Below, in pieces: positions 5,357 through 12,210 of a stretch of DNA of 16,066 nucleotides. Location of the stretch: positions 1 to 16,066 of the forward strand of contig JAYUJY010000215.1 in NCBI GenBank assembly GCA_043764895.1, read 5' to 3'. A program made the position numbers and the translations under genes. The stretch's first letter is position 1. Every line of letters begins with the position of its first letter. The notes beneath the pieces are model-generated. The model saw only the letters and a program-made list of their open reading frames with translations. It was not told where the DNA came from and searched no databases. This DNA comes from JAAFJU01 sp043764895. Lineage in GTDB: Bacteria; Cyanobacteriota; Cyanobacteriia; Leptolyngbyales; Leptolyngbyaceae.

Positions 5357-6592
5357 ATGGAGCTAATCCTCGAACAACCCGCCCCTGAATGGTTTGGAAT
5401 AGTTTGGATTCTGGTGATGTGCCCGATCGTCGGTGCCATGCCGCCCCTATTACGCAACAAGAGTGCTTGGGCGATCGTTCAGGGATTGGTGTGCGTGGGA
5501 CTATCCCGATGGCTCTTCTTCTCTATGGGGTCGCCCTTTGACGGATCTCCGTGGGATATGGCTGCAATGATCGGCTTGGTGGTGGGCGCGACAATCAAGG
5601 GTCGGAGTCTGCATCCTTCGAGTATTGCGACGGGCTATGTGCTACACAATCCTGCGTCTGCGGGTCTAGCAATGCTGCTCGGGGGGATTTCGCTCACGTT
5701 TTTTAGGCGAGAGCAGCAGGGGGCGCTGGTGATGCTGATGGTGTTTCCGTTGGTGACGCTGCTGCGGTATCAATACAATCAAGATCTTATTGTGATGACG
5801 GGATTGTTGTCCGTGGTGCTCTACTTTGTGACGGTCAGCCAGAATGCTCGCCAGTCGTCTAAGAAGGCGACCAAAACTAAAGCGTTCAGTGGCGGGGCGG
5901 GGGTGAGTGGCGGGGCACCCTCTATCTCGAACGTCAACCCGCAGACCGAACTTAAATTTTTCCGGGAGGATGCAGGCGTTGCTAAGTTCGGCGATCGGCT
6001 CTCTCCCGTGCGGGCAGGGCAACCAGCGGCGTTTTTGTCGGAGTTGCAGCGGGATGGCTATGGGGTACCTGAAACCTGGGTGATTATGCCAGGAGATGAC
6101 CTCGAACCCGTGATTTCATTGCTCCAGCCCACCCGCCAAAACCCGGCGATCGTGCGCTATTCCACGTTAAAACCATCGGCCTTAAAACCATCGCCCGAGT
6201 TCACTGACGCATCACCCGATCGCCCCGATCGCTGGGAAGCCTTTAACCCCAATGACTTTCGGGGGACGATTGTTCATGCCTTCGATCGGGCGCGGGATCC
6301 GGTGGTGCTGATGGCTCAGGCAAAAATTTGGGGCGTGTTTTCGGGATCGGTGCAGCAGGTGATGCCGGGATATTTTTTGGTGAAGGTGGGGGATTTTCGG
6401 TTTGAAGTGCGATCGAATGGGGAGGTGTCGGGGGAGGGCGAGGTGCCGTTGCGCTTGGTGACGGAGGTGGCGAGTTTGTTGCAGCAAATCCAAAGGGAGT
6501 ACCCGTCGCAGATTCAGCAGCAGTTTGGCGGGGCGATTGTGTTGGACTGGATGCATGATGGGGAGACGTTGTGGATTGATACAGTGCGATGA
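5357..6592 (+). CDS. Polytopic membrane protein with C-terminal PEP/pyruvate-binding-like domain
   Basis: From the ATG at 5357 this is a 411-residue protein. The first 160 residues hold five or six hydrophobic spans (about 12-30, 38-57, 68-80, 99-116, 122-138, 143-160). A Gly/Ser/Lys linker follows, then a soluble part from about 215. That part reads like a worn PPDK N-terminal (PEP/pyruvate-binding) domain: FLSELQRDGYGVPETWVIM matches the opening helix-strand, PAIVRYS the VRSS strand, and FGGAIVLDWMHDGETLWI the closing IEWAxDGxLWILQxR motif. The usual nucleotide-binding residues are not evident. The membrane half distantly recalls PlsY acyltransferases but lacks their glycine-rich catalytic motifs. 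An earlier start at 5270 would overlap the divergent gene's start region. Function unknown; this domain reading is my inference. Confidence 0.7.
   Translation: MELILEQPAPEWFGIVWILVMCPIVGAMPPLLRNKSAWAIVQGLVCVGLSRWLFFSMGSPFDGSPWDMAAMIGLVVGATIKGRSLHPSSIATGYVLHNPASAGLAMLLGGISLTFFRREQQGALVMLMVFPLVTLLRYQYNQDLIVMTGLLSVVLYFVTVSQNARQSSKKATKTKAFSGGAGVSGGAPSISNVNPQTELKFFREDAGVAKFGDRLSPVRAGQPAAFLSELQRDGYGVPETWVIMPGDDLEPVISLLQPTRQNPAIVRYSTLKPSALKPSPEFTDASPDRPDRWEAFNPNDFRGTIVHAFDRARDPVVLMAQAKIWGVFSGSVQQVMPGYFLVKVGDFRFEVRSNGEVSGEGEVPLRLVTEVASLLQQIQREYPSQIQQQFGGAIVLDWMHDGETLWIDTVR
6167..6196. repeat. In-frame 15-bp tandem duplication in coding sequence
   Basis: TTAAAACCATCGGCC (6167-6181) is followed by TTAAAACCATCGCCC (6182-6196), one mismatch. 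It produces LKPSALKPSP in the loop after the PAIVRYS strand of the membrane protein. An 18-bp partial duplication (AGTGGCGGGGC at 5888 and 5906) lies in the linker of the same gene. Confidence 0.85.
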
Positions 6593-6712
6593 TAAGTGCG
6601 GTTGCGTGTAATCCGATCGGTTGGGTTTTGGCGATCGTGCTCACTATTCGCTATGCTAAAGGAAGTATTAAGTTGTGTGAACTTATCCCTTGATCCTGCT
6701 CCCTGAGAGTTT

Positions 6713-7582
6713 ATGAAGTGTGTCATTAATCGCCGAGCGAAATTCTCGGCAAGTCATCGTTATTGGTTGCCGGAGTTGAGCGAAGCTGAAAATGCGACGC
6801 AGTTTGGTCCTTGTATGCGCTTTCCGGGTCATGGTCACAATTACATCTTGTATGTGTCGATGATTGGGGATGTGGATGCGAATGGCATGGTGCTGAACTT
6901 GTCGGATGTGAAGCATGTGATACGGCATGAGGTGACGGACCCGTTGGATTTTTCCTATCTCAATGAGGCGTGGGAAGATTTTCAGCAGACGTTACCGACA
7001 ACGGAAAATTTGGCACGGGTGATTTGGAATCGACTAGCGCCTCATTTGCCGCTGGTCGATATCAAGCTAGTTGAAAATGAAAATCTCTGGGCTGAATACC
7101 AAGGAAATGCTATGGAAGCTTATTTGACGGTCAATACACATTTTAGTGCGGCGCATCGCTTGGCCCATGTGGATCTCAGCTTTGAAGAAAATTCCGAGAT
7201 CTTTGGTAAATGTGCGCGGATTAATGGCCATGGTCACAACTACCATGTCGATATCACTGTCAAGGGTGAGATTCATCCTCGTACGGGGATGATTGTGGAT
7301 CTCGTTGCATTGCAGGAGACGATCGATCGTTTGATCATCCAACCGATGGATCATTCGTTCCTAAACAAAGATGTTCCGTACTTTGAGCGGGTCGTCCCAA
7401 CGGCAGAAAATATTGCGGCCTACATGGTCAAAACATTGCAGGGTCCGATCGCCGATCTTGGTGCGCAACTCTACAAAGTGAAGCTCTATGAAAGCCCCAA
7501 CAATGCGTGCGAAGTCTATGCAAGTTTCTTGCAGGATGACGCTGTTGAGATTCTGAAGGTACCTGAATTAGCTGCGGTTTAA
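6713..7582 (+). CDS. Tandem-domain 6-pyruvoyl/6-carboxy-tetrahydropterin synthase (PTPS/QueD family)
   Basis: This 289-residue protein has two PTPS/QueD-type T-fold domains in tandem; the family uses Zn to convert dihydroneopterin triphosphate to a tetrahydropterin, for queuosine or for biopterin-type pterins. Domain 1 (1-130) has Zn ligands H15, H40 and H42 (FPGHGHNY) and the catalytic-type C34. Domain 2 (135-285) has H148, H173 and H175 (INGHGHNY) and C167. The Asp-His catalytic pair is intact in domain 2 (PMDHSFLN, D213-H214), but domain 1 reads PLDFSYLN, with Phe at position 80 in place of His. Domain 1 is therefore probably structural or altered. Whether the product serves queuosine or cyanobacterial pterin glycosides cannot be told. 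A strong terminator follows at 7604. Confidence 0.93.
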   Translation: MKCVINRRAKFSASHRYWLPELSEAENATQFGPCMRFPGHGHNYILYVSMIGDVDANGMVLNLSDVKHVIRHEVTDPLDFSYLNEAWEDFQQTLPTTENLARVIWNRLAPHLPLVDIKLVENENLWAEYQGNAMEAYLTVNTHFSAAHRLAHVDLSFEENSEIFGKCARINGHGHNYHVDITVKGEIHPRTGMIVDLVALQETIDRLIIQPMDHSFLNKDVPYFERVVPTAENIAAYMVKTLQGPIADLGAQLYKVKLYESPNNACEVYASFLQDDAVEILKVPELAAV

Positions 7583-7603
7583 GGCTTCATCGTTGAGACA
7601 GTT

Positions 7604-7644
7604 TTAGGGCGATCGAATAATCTTGTTCGATCGCCCTAATTTTT
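7604..7644 (+). terminator. Strong Rho-independent terminator
   Basis: A perfect 14-bp stem, TTAGGGCGATCGAA with TTCGATCGCCCTAA, has the 8-nt loop TAATCTTG and is followed by TTTTT at 7640-7644. It lies 21 bp after the pterin synthase stop and 60 bp before xisH, insulating the two. The stem contains two copies of the CGATCG core common in this genome. Confidence 0.92.
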
Positions 7645-7703
7645 ACTGTGATACGATGATTCAGGGAGTACGTTCAAATTTCGAGTGATGAACGTTCAAC
7701 GCA

Positions 7704-8117
7704 ATGGCTAAGGATTTATTTCACGACTGTGTGAAAGAGGCTCTCATCAAGGATGGTTGGAACATTACGGATGACCCCTACGAACTCCGGGTAGGTGGTG
7801 TTGAGATGTACATTGATTTGGCAGCGGAGCCGATTATCGCAGCTCAAAAAGAAGACCTAAAAATTGCAGTAGAAGTAAAATGTTTTAATGGAGCGTCTAA
7901 CATTTCTGAGTTTCACACAGCACATGGTCAATTTTTAGATTATCGCTACGCACTAGAGGAAGAAGAACCCGATCGAGTGTTGTATTTGGCTGTGCCACAG
8001 AAGGTTTATCAGTCATTTTTTTTATTACAATTTATTCAACGGGTGATTCAGCGAAGCCAGATTAGTTTGGTGATTTACGAACCGGATGAGGTGAGAATTG
8101 TCCAATGGATCAAGTAG
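7704..8117 (+). CDS. xisH: XisH family protein, PD-(D/E)XK nuclease-like
   Basis: XisH was described in Anabaena as one of the factors needed for excision of the fdxN element, but homologues are spread widely through cyanobacteria without that element. This 137-residue copy has full family length. It shows a PD-(D/E)XK-like core: D38 (MYIDLAAEP) followed by E57-V-K59 (IAVEVKCF), typical of restriction-type nucleases. The family N-terminus MAKDLFHDCVKEALIKDGW is clear. The ATG at 7704 fits. The stop lies 10 bp inside xisI, so the two are translated together. No element boundaries or recombinase gene are visible, so the local role may be defence, toxin-antitoxin or element control; this is open. 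Confidence 0.93.
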   Translation: MAKDLFHDCVKEALIKDGWNITDDPYELRVGGVEMYIDLAAEPIIAAQKEDLKIAVEVKCFNGASNISEFHTAHGQFLDYRYALEEEEPDRVLYLAVPQKVYQSFFLLQFIQRVIQRSQISLVIYEPDEVRIVQWIK

Positions 8118-8458
8118 AACGCTATCGCAGTTATATTCAACAGCTCTTATCTGATCGAGCTAGTCGATCGATGAAGAGCATTTTGGCGTCTTCTCTCGAT
8201 GTAGAGGCCCAAACTATTTTCGATCGTGACCACGATCATTATCAGCTTGTGTATGTTGGCTGGAAGCGGAATGGATTTCGAGACTATGGTTGTTTACTGC
8301 ACTTAGATATCAAAGACGGAAAGATCTGGGTCCAGTACGATGGAACAGAAGGTGGGATTGCTCATGAATTGGTAGAGTTGGGCGTTCCTAAGTCGGATAT
8401 TGTTTTAGGCTATCAATCCCCGGAGATGAGACCGCATTCCAGTTTTGCGATCGCCTAG
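8105..8458 (+). CDS. xisI: XisI family protein
   Basis: XisI is the companion of XisH; both were reported as necessary for fdxN element excision in Anabaena. This 117-residue copy is complete. Recognisable family segments are the N-terminal MDQVERYRSYIQQLL, the central YQLVYVGWKRNGFRDYGCLLHLDIKDGKIW (residues about 40-70) and the closing GVPKSDIVLGYQSPEMRPH. Its ATG lies 13 bp before the end of xisH, a coupled arrangement typical of the pair. It is convergent with the Rubisco activase gene, with a 23-bp gap. Biochemical activity is not known. Confidence 0.93.
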   Translation: MDQVERYRSYIQQLLSDRASRSMKSILASSLDVEAQTIFDRDHDHYQLVYVGWKRNGFRDYGCLLHLDIKDGKIWVQYDGTEGGIAHELVELGVPKSDIVLGYQSPEMRPHSSFAIA

Positions 8459-8481
8459 CCATGGTTTAACAGAAGGAAGAC

Positions 8482-9711
8482 TTACGGTCTTTGGATGATC
8501 ATTTCAGAAATGCGCGATCGATCGCGTTTGCTAATCCCAACGAGACGAATGTAGGCGCTTGTGTTTTCGGCTAGACAGGTTTCGAGGGCGGCTATTGCTT
8601 CATTGGGGCTATTGCCCTCGAAGGTGCCATAGCAACTCCAAGCGCCTGTTTTGAATCGGCGTAAATCGACCGTTTCGATGCCGATGCGATCGCCTAGGCT
8701 TAAGATGCGATTAATCTCATGAACGGCTTCAGGAGAGACGCGAGAGTGGGATGGAATGGAACTTGGAATAGACATTGAAACGGGCGTTTGGACCATGGTT
8801 TGAACGGGCGCTACAGACGCGATTTTGGGTTTGATCCCACGGTTATAGTCTTCGACTAGGCGAAGTTCGTGAATGCGGTGTTGTTCTTGAACAAGTTCAT
8901 GGCCAACGGCGATCAAATGGGCAAGTCCGAAGTTAGGACGTTGGAATTCGGGCGGTTTCTCAGTGGAATTAATCACCCGCGCAGAAATCGCTTCAAAGCC
9001 GATCGAGTGAATGAATTGAGCCACCTGTTCGTCATACAACCGCGATCGCAGCGCACCATAGAAATCGATCGACTGTGTAGGAAAGGTGTCAATCAGTTTT
9101 ACAACGTCAGCCGTATTCACTCGGTCTTCTGCAAAAATGCCAGACACAATGCCAACGCGATCGTCTCTCGTTGGCTCCCAGTAGTACTTTTCCATCCGTC
9201 CATCACGTACGAGCGGACCGTACAGCGTCGAGAAATCATTTCCGGTGACGATGATGGGAATCCGCTGAGTGGGTGAACTGTCGTAGCTGCCCGGAAGCTG
9301 CACATTTGTCGGCGTGTCGGCGATGTTCATCAGTGTGCCGTTGACAAGCTGCGTATTGACGGTGTATTGCGTCATTTGGTCCACGCGACCGATCCCGGCG
9401 TCGATGTCCTGAATCACTAAGACGGCCATTTTCCCGCGAACTTTTACCAGTTCTCCCGCTTCCCGGTAGCGCACCCGAATCAACCGGGCGGGGTCTCCTG
9501 CGTCTGGGCTTTCCAGTTCTCCAGCGGACATCTGCACCACTTGAATGCCCATTTTTTCAAACACCAGATCGCACTGAAAACTTTTGCCCTCGCCTTTACG
9601 TCCGTGAATCCCGAGGAGCAGTGGAACCTTGACGTTGGGGAGGTTCAGATAGTTTTTGGTGATGTGGATGGCGAGCTTGTTGAGAAAGGCAGGTGCGATG
9701 TAGAACGCCAT
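8482..9711 (-). CDS. rca: Rubisco activase with C-terminal Rubisco small-subunit-like (SSUL) domain
   Basis: Rubisco activase is a hexameric AAA+ ATPase that removes inhibitory sugar phosphates from Rubisco. This 409-residue protein is the cyanobacterial form. The AAA+ core is at about 1-290: Walker A GRKGEGKS (37-44), the ELESPDAGDPARLIRVRY block, Walker B VLVIQDIDAG (97-106) and IIVTGNDFSTLY. A Pro/Ser/Thr-rich linker of about 30 residues leads to a small-subunit-like domain (about 326-409: IGIETVDLRRFKTGAW, NEAIAALETCLAE, YIRLVGI, ending SEMIIQRP). In other cyanobacteria this domain recruits the enzyme to carboxysomal Rubisco. The Rubisco genes themselves are not in the window. The ATG at 9711 matches the family start; no strong ribosome site precedes it. 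Confidence 0.97.
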   Translation of the reverse strand: MAFYIAPAFLNKLAIHITKNYLNLPNVKVPLLLGIHGRKGEGKSFQCDLVFEKMGIQVVQMSAGELESPDAGDPARLIRVRYREAGELVKVRGKMAVLVIQDIDAGIGRVDQMTQYTVNTQLVNGTLMNIADTPTNVQLPGSYDSSPTQRIPIIVTGNDFSTLYGPLVRDGRMEKYYWEPTRDDRVGIVSGIFAEDRVNTADVVKLIDTFPTQSIDFYGALRSRLYDEQVAQFIHSIGFEAISARVINSTEKPPEFQRPNFGLAHLIAVGHELVQEQHRIHELRLVEDYNRGIKPKIASVAPVQTMVQTPVSMSIPSSIPSHSRVSPEAVHEINRILSLGDRIGIETVDLRRFKTGAWSCYGTFEGNSPNEAIAALETCLAENTSAYIRLVGISKRDRSRISEMIIQRP

Positions 9712-9890
9712 GACAGACTGGGACTCAAGGATTTGGATATGGACGGATTATATCAGGGTTTGGGTCAGGGGTTGGAGCGTTGCTAGACCGATCGCGGGGG
9801 TATGGGCGGGCTTGTTGACGCGCAATGGACTGCGCGGTGTAAACAAAACCTGTGTTGAAATTATTGAAAACGATCGAAGTATTGATCGCC
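9712..9890. other. Non-coding gap upstream of Rubisco activase
   Basis: This is the left part of a 313-bp gap without a gene. It should hold the promoter of rca (minus strand), but I see no convincing -10/-35 pair. A short palindrome, CGCGCA (9819-9824) and TGCGCG (9831-9836) with a 6-nt loop, may be a protein site or chance. Short open frames here have no ribosome site or family features. Confidence 0.5.
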
Positions 9891-9920
9891 GTTTCGTTGG
9901 GTTTAGTTTCGTTGGGTTTA
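9891..9920. repeat. Exact tandem 15-bp duplication at the edge of the palindromic element
   Basis: GTTTCGTTGGGTTTA occurs at 9891-9905 and again at 9906-9920 without mismatch. The inner copy forms the outer end of the left arm of the palindromic element next to it. Confidence 0.9.
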
Positions 9921-10003
9921 GGGCACGGCATTGCCATGCCCCTACATTCTCTTCAACCCGAATTTGTAGGGGCATGGCTCGCCGTGCCCCAAACCTAACG
10001 AGG
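9906..10003. mobile_element. MITE-like palindromic repeat element
   Basis: The left arm (9911-9946) and right arm (9965-9999) are near-perfect inverted copies: GGGCACGGCATTGCCATGCC on the left is mirrored by GGCATGGCTCGCCGTGCCC on the right. About 30 of 36 positions pair, with an 18-nt loop (9947-9964). The symmetry weakens but continues to about 9906 and 10003. There is no coding capacity. Such hairpin elements carrying GTAGGGGCATGGC are common dispersed repeats in cyanobacteria, as I recall. It begins 22 bp after the rfbA stop and upstream of rca, so a transcript would fold into a long hairpin. It may end or protect the rfbBA message. No clear target-site duplication is visible. Confidence 0.75.
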
Positions 10004-10024
10004 AATTTTATTCGATCATCCCCC

Positions 10025-10900
10025 CTAATAATCCTCTTGCTTCAACAGATTCAACAAATACTTACCATAGGTACTCTTCACTAACGGCAACGCCAACGCT
10101 TCCAATTGCGCTGCATTAATGTACCCATTGCGATAGGCAATCTCCTCCACGCACGCCACCTTGAATCCCTGCCGTTCCTCAAGCGTCTGGATAAAACTAG
10201 CCGCCTGATGCAACGACTCATGGGTTCCCGTATCGAGCCACGCAAACCCGCGTCCTAACAGCTCTACCTGAAGCTGATTCTGCTCTAGATACACCCGACT
10301 CAGATCGGTAATCTCCAACTCTCCCCGAGGCGATGGCTTCAAATTAGACGCGATCGCCGATGCCTGAGCATCATAGAAATAAATCCCTGGCACCGCATAA
10401 TTTGACTTCGGCTTAGCAGGCTTCTCCTCCAAGCTCAATACCTTGCCATCCAGGGCAAATTCCACCACGCCATAATGCTGCGGTTCTGACACCCGATACC
10501 CAAAGACGATCGCGCCTTCTGTTAGCTTCGCCGATCGTTTCAGCACCTCCACTAAACCATGGCCATAAAACAAATTATCGCCCAACACTAAGCAAGCAGG
10601 TTCACCCTTGAGAAAGTCTTTGCCCAAAATAAATGCCTGTGCCAACCCATCCGGACTCGGCTGTTCTACATAACTAAACTCCATGCCCCACTGCGATCCG
10701 TCACCCAATAATTTTTCAAATAACGGCAGATGATCCGGCGTCGAAATAATTAACACCTCCCGAATTCCCGCTAACATTAACGTCGAAAGCGGATAGTAGA
10801 TCATCGGTTTGTCATAGACAGGCATGAGTTGTTTACTCACCACCTGCGTTAGCGGATATAACCGAGTACCCGATCCGCCCGCCAAAATAATTCCTTTCAT
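10025..10900 (-). CDS. rfbA: Glucose-1-phosphate thymidylyltransferase
   Basis: RfbA joins dTTP and glucose 1-phosphate to make dTDP-glucose, the first step toward dTDP-L-rhamnose and other deoxysugars for cell-surface polysaccharide. The 291-residue length is standard. The nucleotide-binding loop GGSGTRLYPLT is at residues 8-18, followed by the conserved KQLMPVYDKPMIYYPLSTLM. The LGDNLFYGHG metal-site loop, EEKPAKPKSNYAVPGIYFYD and WLDTGTHESL are all intact. The ATG at 10900 is standard (MKGIILAGG). It lies 40 bp downstream of rfbB on the same strand, forming an operon; rfbC and rfbD are not in the window. A palindromic element follows its stop. Confidence 0.97.
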   Translation of the reverse strand: MKGIILAGGSGTRLYPLTQVVSKQLMPVYDKPMIYYPLSTLMLAGIREVLIISTPDHLPLFEKLLGDGSQWGMEFSYVEQPSPDGLAQAFILGKDFLKGEPACLVLGDNLFYGHGLVEVLKRSAKLTEGAIVFGYRVSEPQHYGVVEFALDGKVLSLEEKPAKPKSNYAVPGIYFYDAQASAIASNLKPSPRGELEITDLSRVYLEQNQLQVELLGRGFAWLDTGTHESLHQAASFIQTLEERQGFKVACVEEIAYRNGYINAAQLEALALPLVKSTYGKYLLNLLKQEDY

Positions 10901-10940
10901 GACTCAATTCCTCTTTAAATAATCCAACTAATCTGATTCA

Positions 10941-12029
10941 TTACCGATCGCCGTAGTTGCGACTAAGCCATGTTTGATAGGCACCCGACTGCACCGCTTC
11001 TACCCATTCCGGATGGTCCAAGTACCACTGCACCGTCCGCCGAATCCCGGTTTCAAAGCTTTCGGTCGGTTGCCAGCCGAGGTCGCGATCGATCTTCCCG
11101 CAGTCAATGGCATAGCGACGATCGTGGCCCAATCTATCTTTGACGTAGGTGATTAGAGAAGTGCGATCGAGACCGGGGGTGGGCACTAATTCATCCAAAA
11201 TATTGCAAATCGTGGTGACAACCGAGAGATTAGTCTTCTCGTTAATGCCGCCAACATTGTAGGTTTCTCCGATCGTTCCTTTGGCCAGAACTAGCGCGAT
11301 CGCATCACAGTGATCCGTCACATAGAGCCAGTCTCGCACGTTGAGTCCATCGCCATAAATCGGCAGCGGTTTTCCTTGCAGCGCATTCAAAATCACGAGG
11401 GGAATCAGCTTTTCAGGGAACTGATAGGGACCGTAGTTATTAGAACAATTCGTCGTCAGAACAGGCATTCCATAGGTATGAAAATAAGCGCGAACTAAAT
11501 GATCGGAGCTGGCTTTGGATGCGGCGTAAGGGCTATTTGGCGCATAGGGCGTGTCTTCTCGAAAGGCAGGATCGTCCGGGTTGAGTGACCCGTAAACTTC
11601 ATCCGTAGACACATGCAAAAACCGAAACCGATCGCGTTTCTCGCCCGATAGAGTTTGCCAATAGTTCCGGCAGGCGTCCAAAAGATTTAGCGTCCCGACG
11701 ACGTTGGTTTGGATAAATTCGCCGGGATTCAAAATCGATCGATCGACATGACTCTCTGCCGCAAAATTCACAATGGCGTCCGGCTGATACGTCTCTAGCA
11801 AATGCATCACCAACTCGGAATTCCCAATGTCCCCGCGCACTAGCTGATGTCCCGCATCATCGGCCAAACTCTCCAGCGTCTGGGGATTTCCGGCATAGGT
11901 GAGCTTGTCTAAATTAATAATCTGTGCTAACCCTGTCTGCCTCGATCGCAGTACAAAATTTGCACCGATAAATCCCGCCCCGCCTGTGACCAGGAAAACA
12001 GGTTGTTGAGTATCCATAAGACTGTCCAT
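10941..12029 (-). CDS. rfbB: dTDP-glucose 4,6-dehydratase
   Basis: RfbB turns dTDP-glucose into dTDP-4-keto-6-deoxyglucose, the second step of dTDP-rhamnose synthesis, in the cytosol. It is an extended short-chain dehydrogenase of about 360 residues. The NAD-binding GGAGFIG is at 16-22, the catalytic T-D-E at 142-144 (STDEVYG), and Y168 and K172 form the YxxxK pair (YAASK). NFAAESHVDRS and NNYGPYQFPEKLIPL are typical. The first ATG (12029) has no ribosome site. The ATG four codons later (12017) has GGAC at a suitable distance and may be the real start, giving MDTQQPVFLVTGG. It is the upstream gene of the rfbB-rfbA pair. Confidence 0.97.
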   Translation of the reverse strand: MDSLMDTQQPVFLVTGGAGFIGANFVLRSRQTGLAQIINLDKLTYAGNPQTLESLADDAGHQLVRGDIGNSELVMHLLETYQPDAIVNFAAESHVDRSILNPGEFIQTNVVGTLNLLDACRNYWQTLSGEKRDRFRFLHVSTDEVYGSLNPDDPAFREDTPYAPNSPYAASKASSDHLVRAYFHTYGMPVLTTNCSNNYGPYQFPEKLIPLVILNALQGKPLPIYGDGLNVRDWLYVTDHCDAIALVLAKGTIGETYNVGGINEKTNLSVVTTICNILDELVPTPGLDRTSLITYVKDRLGHDRRYAIDCGKIDRDLGWQPTESFETGIRRTVQWYLDHPEWVEAVQSGAYQTWLSRNYGDR

Positions 12030-12130
12030 AATAGTTCGACTTGTTTTTCAAATCTTATAGCCGATCGTCTGACCTTCCGTAAAATTGCGCAAGGGCTTCT
12101 AATAATCTTCATAGAAGACTTAAACTTTAC

Positions 12131-12201
12131 CCGGACTCTTTATCCGGACTGAGGATAGGCGATCGTAAGATGGAGTTAGTCTTAACTACAGTCTTAACTG
12201 C
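12131..12201. repeat. Direct repeats in the leader of the TldE/PmbA gene
   Basis: Two nested repeats lie just before the plus-strand gene. CCGGACT appears at 12131 and 12144, 13 bp apart. AGTCTTAACTAC (12178-12189) is followed directly by AGTCTTAACTGC (12190-12201), 11 of 12 identical, ending ten bases before the ATG. The second pair overlaps the ribosome binding region. The gap is shared with the divergent rfbB promoter. Confidence 0.75.
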
Positions 12202-12210
12202 GGATTGCTA

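Noticed and set aside
5666..6022. Long antisense frame rich in Arg, His and Pro within the membrane protein gene
   Set aside because: It mirrors the GC-rich coding strand; composition is of low complexity and no start signal is present. Similar antisense frames at 6212-6644 were rejected for the same reason.
7704..8458. Possible fdxN-type excision element
   Set aside because: Only xisH and xisI are present; no site-specific recombinase gene, no paired direct-repeat boundaries and no interrupted fdxN gene can be seen.
9710..10084. Open frame of 124 codons across the palindromic element
   Set aside because: It runs through a non-coding hairpin and into the antisense of rfbA; no ribosome site or recognisable product.
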